Positions 59,244 to 64,000 of a DNA stretch of 64,000 nt are shown here, piece after piece (the stretch's first letter is position 1; the number at the start of each line of letters is the position of its first letter). The notes under the pieces were generated by a model that did no database searches, had not been told where the DNA came from, and saw only the letters and a program-made list of their open reading frames with translations. The DNA is from CAZHEV01 sp964531335 [NCBI: uncultured bacterium] (lineage in GTDB: Bacteria; Eisenbacteria; RBG-16-71-46; CAZHEV01). Made by a program: the position numbers and the translations under genes. The stretch covers positions 124,001 through 188,000 of the forward strand of contig CAZHEV010000003.1 in the NCBI GenBank assembly GCA_964531335.1. Direction: 5' to 3'.

Positions 59244-62200
59244 TCAGCGAGCTACGACCATCTTCTTCGTCTTCACCTCTCCGCCCGCCTTGAGCCTGTA
59301 GAAGTAGACTCCTGAGCCGAGCCCTTCCGCGCTCCATGGAACCGTGGTCACCCCGGCCTTGTGGACCTTCCCATCCACGAGGACATCCACCCGCCTTCCC
59401 TTGGCGTCGAAGATCTCGAGGAAGACAGGGCCGTCCTTGGGCAGATAGAAGGATATGCTGGTGCCGGGTGAGAAGGGGTTCGGGGCGTTCTGCCAGAGAC
59501 GTACGGCGTCGGCCCGGGGATGTCGATCTCCCGGAAGCCCGACCGTGGGCTCATAGACTACGTTGAGGCTGTCGCTCTCGTCCGTCCCCGCGTTGAGGCT
59601 GGGGTCGTAAGCGATGACTTTCACCATGGCGCTGTCCGTGGGAGCGGCAGGAACGTACCATGGGTAGAGGCCGTCATTGATCTCTCCCGATGCTATGAGC
59701 GAGTACTGGCCGCCTCCGTCGGAGGAGTAGTATATGCTCACAGAGTCAACGCCGCCCGCGTCCGTGGCGGTCCAGGTTATATCGTACGTCGCCCCCGTCT
59801 CGAGAGAATCGCCCTTGTCGGGGGTCAGAACCGTGACCGCCGGAGGCACCGTGTCGGGCAGGCCCTCGATGGTGAACAAGGTGTCGCTGCTATCCTCTCC
59901 CTCGTTCAGGGCCATGTCGTAGGCCACGACCTTGACCAGAGCGCTGTCGCTGGGAGTGTCGGGTACCGTCCACGGGAAGACTCCGTCGTTGGGCTCTCCG
60001 GTGGCTATCGAGTGCGGGAAGGTGGCGCCTCCGTCCGTAGAGTAGAGAATGCTCACCGACTGGATGTCGGACGGTGAGGCAGCGACCACGTTGTCGAAGA
60101 AGGCCGTATGTGAAGACGACGCCGAGACTCCCGCCGCGCCCGAGAGAATCGGGTCGGGGTCGGTTACGTCTATCAGCTCCTGCCCGTCGACCGACACTTT
60201 GATGTCCGCGCCGCCGGCGAGTATGCTGACGTGATACCACACGCCCGTAGTGAACGACTGGCCGGGCGCGGTGGCCAATGTCTCCGTTGAGATCAGCGTG
60301 TGGCGGGTCAGGACCGCCCTCGCCGGAAGCAATCTGACCTTGTAATAGGTGTCCCAGTCCACGAACCGGAAGATGACCGCCCTGGTGTCGCCGGAGTCAA
60401 TCCTCACGTCCGCCTCGAACATGTAATCCGACCATCCGTTTGTAGCGTCCAGGGTGCTTATCGCCGGACCGGGATCGGCCTGAACCTCGTAGACGCCGCC
60501 CGAGACCGTGTAGTTGCACGTGGGGTTATAGCACCAATGACTCCAGCCGACGTCGTCCCCGTCGGCGAAGTCGTCGGTAGCGGCGAAGGTGGGGTCGTAG
60601 GCGCTCCACTTGATATCGCAGCTCTCGGCGACCTTCAAGGTGTCGCCGCCGTCCGGGGCCACGACGGTCGCCACCGGCGCCTCGGTGTCCATGGCTATCT
60701 CAAAGACCCCGTCGCTTACGTCTTCGCCTTGATTGAGGCTGGGGTCGTATGCGATCACCTTGACCACGGCTGTGGCCGTGGGGGTCGAAGGCACTGTCCA
60801 GGCGTAGCCCCCGTCGTTGGGCTCCTCGGCCGCGACCAGCTCGAAGTCCGCGCCGCCGTTTGTGGAATAGTATACGCTCACCGAATCGACGCCTGAGTCG
60901 TCCGAGGCGCTCCATGTCACGTCATATACCAAGCCCGCGTACCAGGTCTCGCCGCCGTCGGGCGCGGTAACCTCGACCGCGGGGTCGGTCGTGTCGGGAG
61001 GAGGCGATATTGTGAAGAAGGCGTCGCTGGTGTCCCCCGCCGCATTGGCCCATGGGTCGTAAGCTATGACCTTGACGACGGCGCTGTCGCCGGGGGCGTT
61101 CGGAACCGTCCACGAGTACGTTGAATCGTTGGCCTCGCCGGACGCCACGGGGGAGTAACTTGCGCCGCCGTCCACGGAGTAGAGAATGTCCACGTAGTCG
61201 ATACCGTGCGCGTCGGTGGCGGTCCACGTGATGTCATGCACGGTGCCCACCGTCCAATCCTCCCCGCCGTTCGGCGTCGCCACGGCCGTGACGGGCGGCG
61301 TCGAGTCATGCCCGCCTGCGTCCATAGGCCGGGACGACACCAGCGAGTACCACTGGTCGCCGGAGAGGTTGCCCTTGTGCGAGACGATCGCCATGTAGCT
61401 CCCGGCGGCCGGAGATCCGATATAGACTTGCTCGACGTTGTCCCTTGTATTGTCGCCGGTCGTCGCCGCGTTGGCGGGATTCGAGGGATCCAGAACATAA
61501 GGCAGGTGCGTAGTGGGCCCGCCCTCGTACACAACGCGCAGATCCAGGTCGTTCACCAGCATCAACGTGGTCGGGTTCAGGGTGTAGGAAGCCGGCGGCG
61601 ATCCCTCGGGGTCCGTCCACGCCAGCGTCAGGCGGATGGGATCGATCCCGTCACTGTAGAAATAAAGGGTGTCCGAGTCGCCGCCTCCGGCGTCGGCCAG
61701 AAAATCCTCCTTGATTATGGTCGGCGTTTCCGCATCGGCCGATATCTCATCCGCGGCATGTAGTGTGTTCAACAGGCCCCATCCGTGCATGTAGTCCGGT
61801 CCGGTGTAGTCTCCGGCCTCGTCCGCCGTCTGTATCGTCAAGGCCTTCATGGTGGAGGACAGCGGGGTCGTGCCGCCGTGCGTGTCCTCGTAGTGGCGGA
61901 CCAGCAAGTTCAGTGATCCGGCCAGATTGGGCGAGGACATGGACGTTCCGCTCAGGGTGGTGTACTCGGTGTCTCCGGTGTCGTGTGTGGAGTACAGGCC
62001 TTGTCCGTTCGCGACCAGGTCGGGCTTTATACGGCCGTCGTCGGTCGGCCCCCAACTGCTGAAACTCGTCACCGCCACGTCGGAGGGTTGCGTGTAACCG
62101 TCATAGATATCGTTCACCGCGCCTACCACTATTATGTTTTTCGCGGTTTCGGGCGAGCTCAGACAGTCGTAGTGATCCGCGCCTCCGTCTATCTCGTGGT

Positions 62201-63083
62201 GGTCGTTGTCCCAGACCCATCCTCCGTCCCAATGATAGTGATAGCCCGAGCCCCCGGGGCCGATGTCATTCCTGTGGTTGCCGGCCGAGCTGACTATGGT
62301 GTAGTAGGGCGCGTCGTAGGAGATTTCGTCCCAGTCCCTGGCGTGCGAGTCGTAGAACCCGAACTTCCAGTCCTCCGTCGTGCTCACGGACAGATCGCCG
62401 TACCAGTACCAGTCACCGTCGTAGTCCCAGCCGGCGACGTAGCCGTAGGAGTGGTTGGACACGTTCATCCCCGATGCCGCCGCCGAGGCCATCTCCGATT
62501 CGTCGTTGCTCCAGTCGTAAGCGGCGAGGTTCGCCTCGTAAGACATCCCCTTTGCCGATGAAACGACTCCGGCCGCGATCATCGTGCCGGCCACGTGAGT
62601 GGCGTGATAGTGCGTGCCGCCGGGACTGTCAATCTGGGTAACCCGGCCCCCGAACTCCTGGTGGGTGGTCAGGACTCCCCCTCCGTCCCATACTCCCAGC
62701 TCGCCCAGCGCCGTGCCCGCCCCCGTCAGGGAATGGCCGTAGCCTTGCCCGGGCCAGACCGGTCTCGTGCTGACGGTTCTGGCGGCGGTCAAGTTATGGA
62801 CCTCGTAGTAGCGGGGTATTCCCCTCTCGGTTACGTACATCAGCTCCTTGTCCTCGGATCGATTGAGAGCGACCTGGGCCGGGTCGGTGCTCCGGAGCAG
62901 CTCTCTGTAGGCAGGCCCTCTGCCTTCGAGGAACTTGGCCTGCAGCCGGAGAGCCAGGGCATCGAGGGTTGACTTGTCCGTCTGCGGACGGGATCTCCCT
63001 GAGGGCTCCTGCGCAAGGGCCGGCGAGATCAGGGTCGAAAGGGCCAACAGCACTGGGGCGATCAGGCGACGAGAGAGAAGCAT
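59244..63083 (-). CDS. Secreted subtilisin-like protease with Ig-like repeats, nested lectin-like domain and FlgD-type C-terminus
   Basis: This exported multidomain S8 peptidase has 1279 residues. A signal peptide (1-24) precedes a pro-region. The catalytic domain (about 115-450) has D133 (G-V-W-D-G-G), H160 (H-A-T-H-V-A-G-T) and S381 (G-T-S-M-S-S-P-N). Four similar Ig-like repeats of about 100 residues follow, each starting near P-x-V-x-V-x-x-P-x-G-G-D/E and ending V-K-V-I-A-Y-D-P. The third is split by a laminin G-like insert (Y-M-F-E-A-D-V-R-I ... K-V-S-V-D-G-Q-E-L). The end is an FlgD-like domain, 'LWQNAPNPFSPGTSISFYLP' to K-T-K-K-M-V-V-A-R, used as a surface-sorting tail in FCB bacteria. 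Likely cell-surface or secreted degradative enzyme. Confidence 0.93.
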   Translation of the reverse strand: MLLSRRLIAPVLLALSTLISPALAQEPSGRSRPQTDKSTLDALALRLQAKFLEGRGPAYRELLRSTDPAQVALNRSEDKELMYVTERGIPRYYEVHNLTAARTVSTRPVWPGQGYGHSLTGAGTALGELGVWDGGGVLTTHQEFGGRVTQIDSPGGTHYHATHVAGTMIAAGVVSSAKGMSYEANLAAYDWSNDESEMASAAASGMNVSNHSYGYVAGWDYDGDWYWYGDLSVSTTEDWKFGFYDSHARDWDEISYDAPYYTIVSSAGNHRNDIGPGGSGYHYHWDGGWVWDNDHHEIDGGADHYDCLSSPETAKNIIVVGAVNDIYDGYTQPSDVAVTSFSSWGPTDDGRIKPDLVANGQGLYSTHDTGDTEYTTLSGTSMSSPNLAGSLNLLVRHYEDTHGGTTPLSSTMKALTIQTADEAGDYTGPDYMHGWGLLNTLHAADEISADAETPTIIKEDFLADAGGGDSDTLYFYSDGIDPIRLTLAWTDPEGSPPASYTLNPTTLMLVNDLDLRVVYEGGPTTHLPYVLDPSNPANAATTGDNTRDNVEQVYIGSPAAGSYMAIVSHKGNLSGDQWYSLVSSRPMDAGGHDSTPPVTAVATPNGGEDWTVGTVHDITWTATDAHGIDYVDILYSVDGGASYSPVASGEANDSTYSWTVPNAPGDSAVVKVIAYDPWANAAGDTSDAFFTISPPPDTTDPAVEVTAPDGGETWYAGLVYDVTWSASDDSGVDSVSVYYSTNGGADFELVAAEEPNDGGYAWTVPSTPTATAVVKVIAYDPSLNQGEDVSDGVFEIAMDTEAPVATVVAPDGGDTLKVAESCDIKWSAYDPTFAATDDFADGDDVGWSHWCYNPTCNYTVSGGVYEVQADPGPAISTLDATNGWSDYMFEADVRIDSGDTRAVIFRFVDWDTYYKVRLLPARAVLTRHTLISTETLATAPGQSFTTGVWYHVSILAGGADIKVSVDGQELIDVTDPDPILSGAAGVSASSSHTAFFDNVVAASPSDIQSVSILYSTDGGATFPHSIATGEPNDGVFPWTVPDTPSDSALVKVVAYDMALNEGEDSSDTLFTIEGLPDTVPPAVTVLTPDKGDSLETGATYDITWTATDAGGVDSVSIYYSSDGGGQYSLIASGEINDGLYPWYVPAAPTDSAMVKVIAYDPSLNAGTDESDSLNVVYEPTVGLPGDRHPRADAVRLWQNAPNPFSPGTSISFYLPKDGPVFLEIFDAKGRRVDVLVDGKVHKAGVTTVPWSAEGLGSGVYFYRLKAGGEVKTKKMVVAR

Positions 63084-63298
63084 TCGCTGCTCCTTTCCAC
63101 GGAACGGCGGGGCCTATGACGAGTCCCCGTAACCGGTGTGAACCTGCACGCTCCCATTGCCATAGAAAGACGCCGGCCACTTCGGTCGCTTGGGTAGAAC
63201 TGCCGGGGGAGGACGGCCGAGCGGCTTGACGCCGGGAGCACTCGACAAGTACTCGATGCAAGAAAGGCTCCCGTGACTCCCGGAGAGCACTTACTATT

Positions 63299-63327
63299 AT
63301 TGTAACACAGGCTCCTTCCGGTGCCAA
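63299..63327 (-). promoter_or_regulatory. Predicted promoter of the subtilase gene
   Basis: On the minus strand, TTGGCA (63327-63322), a 17-nt spacer and TACAAT (63304-63299) imply a leader of about 210 bases, unusually long for this window. I see no gene between 63084 and 63522. Confidence 0.6.
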
Positions 63328-63522
63328 GACTAACCGTCTGCGAAGCAACCAGTTGTGCTGTGCCTCTCCTAACGGCAACCTCGCGCGGCGGTTATCCCGC
63401 TCCGATAAGAGAGTTGGTTGTGTGAGGCGGCACGACCGAATGTTGCGAATCGCCGGGTGCCGTGCAATTCTAAAGGTGGAGTTTTGGGCAAGGGCGCGTA
63501 AGCGCGATCTTTGGAGGCGAAG

Positions 63523-63816
63523 ATGTACTGCCACTTCTGCGGGGCAAAGATCCATACTGGTGACAGGGTGGACTTCAGGGCGGAGTGCGACTCGTGCGGA
63601 AGAGACGCCCATGTCTGCGTCAACTGTTCGCTCTATGACCCCGGTGCGCACAACATGTGCAGGGAGCCGCAGGCGGAATGGGTTTCGGACAGGGAGAAGG
63701 CCAACAGGTGCGAGTACTTCCGTCCCTCCGCGTCTCCCGGCAAGCGCTCAAAGCGGGCCGAGGACGCCAGGTCCAAGCTGGATTCGCTCTTCAAGAAGAG
63801 CGAGGGTGAAAGCTGA
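63523..63816 (+). CDS. Small cysteine-rich zinc-ribbon protein
   Basis: This protein of 97 residues has two N-terminal C-x2-C knuckles, C-H-F-C-G-A-K-I and C-D-S-C-G-R-D, then C-V-N-C-S-L-Y and later single Cys residues (N-M-C, R-C-E-Y-F). These make up a zinc ribbon or double knuckle. The C-terminal 30 residues are charged and helical (A-E-D-A-R-S-K-L-D-S-L-F-K-K-S). The ATG at 63523 has TTGGAGG five bases upstream. It may bind nucleic acid or a protein partner, but the function is unknown. No operon partner is visible. Confidence 0.78.
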   Translation: MYCHFCGAKIHTGDRVDFRAECDSCGRDAHVCVNCSLYDPGAHNMCREPQAEWVSDREKANRCEYFRPSASPGKRSKRAEDARSKLDSLFKKSEGES

Positions 63817-63959
63817 GAAGGCGACCGCGATCGCCGGGGAGGTCCCGCCGCCAGGCAGGGACCTCCGGTTCTTCTTCGGGGTCCTGGTCGCGCATTATGC
63901 CCCGGCCGGGTCTTGTCCGGCCGTGCCCGGTTTCCCTTGAGCTGGGCCCGGAACGGGCG

Positions 63960-64000
63960 TCAAGCGAGGGCGACCACGTCTATCTCGACAAGGGCTCCCG
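63960..64000 (-). CDS. RidA-family protein, C-terminal tail (partial)
   Basis: The last 13 codons of a minus-strand gene running off the right edge read G-A-L-V-E-I-D-V-V-A-L-A and stop. This is the usual end of RidA/YjgF enamine deaminases (L-V-E-I-E-A-V-A-L). Only the tail is present, so the call is tentative. Confidence 0.55.
   Translation of the reverse strand, partial: GALVEIDVVALA

Noticed and set aside
1-64000. tRNA, rRNA, CRISPR arrays, phage or intact insertion sequences
   Set aside because: No T-loop/acceptor pairs, spaced repeat arrays, integrase or transposase genes were seen on reading both strands. A covariance search would be needed to exclude small RNA genes fully.

Overview
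This is a gene-dense, high-GC bacterial chromosome segment with about 50 protein genes. I see no rRNA, tRNA, CRISPR array or intact insertion sequence. Codon use combines high GC with many AUA and AGG/AGA codons. The best taxonomic clue is the large secreted subtilase at 59244-63083, which ends in an FlgD-like domain of the 'QNAPNPFSPGT' type that is common in FCB-group candidate phyla. Together with a LexA gene under a Bacillus/Actinobacteria-type (Cheo) operator, this suggests a poorly characterised FCB-related lineage (for example Krumholzibacteriota, Eisenbacteria or Zixibacteria). That placement is an inference.

Layout. 1-611: 3' part of bioD. 608-11701 (minus): an eight-gene envelope-glycan operon with a GT9 heptosyltransferase-like gene, four GT4-type and one GT2 glycosyltransferase, an MsbA-like ABC exporter and a TPR protein with an HExxH site. 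12099-15643: succinate dehydrogenase/fumarate reductase in the order A-C-D-B. 15973-23160: SppA protease, a DUF1028-TPR protein, a UPF0182 membrane protein, and a pair of small-molecule or metal-handling genes. 23446-31179: an orphan GyrA C-terminal domain protein, nicotinamidase, a DUF362-ferredoxin protein, an HDAC-like deacetylase, and a radical SAM gene divergent from a hemerythrin plus iron-type alcohol dehydrogenase pair. 31187-31496: remains of a PolX gene. 31508-34396: a secreted M14 peptidase, next to a candidate small RNA.

35304-41845 looks like one signalling locus: an FG-GAP-like lipoprotein, a histidine kinase with a large extracytoplasmic sensor, a sigma54-activator response regulator and a single-domain receiver whose gene is preceded by a good -24/-12 promoter. 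41985-47519 is an SOS mutagenesis cassette: lexA, a small DUF6504-like gene, a Y-family polymerase gene and a dnaE2-type polymerase gene. Then come pmbA/tldD (47553-50326) and a GlmU-like nucleotidyltransferase.

The most striking item is at 52105-52320 (minus). It is a 71-residue glutaredoxin-like protein in which an in-frame UGA replaces the first redox cysteine (T-U-P-Y-T). A hairpin lies at the right distance downstream to be a bacterial SECIS, and the gene has its own promoter and Shine-Dalgarno site. This is very probably a selenoprotein that ordinary gene callers miss.

The right end holds an HD-GYP response regulator with an Hpt protein, a sodium:solute symporter with a 37-residue accessory protein, endonuclease III, an M29-like aminopeptidase, endonuclease V, the subtilase, a zinc-ribbon protein and the tail of a RidA gene. 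Promoters were found by eye as sigma70-like -35/-10 pairs with 16-17 nt spacers and are predictions.
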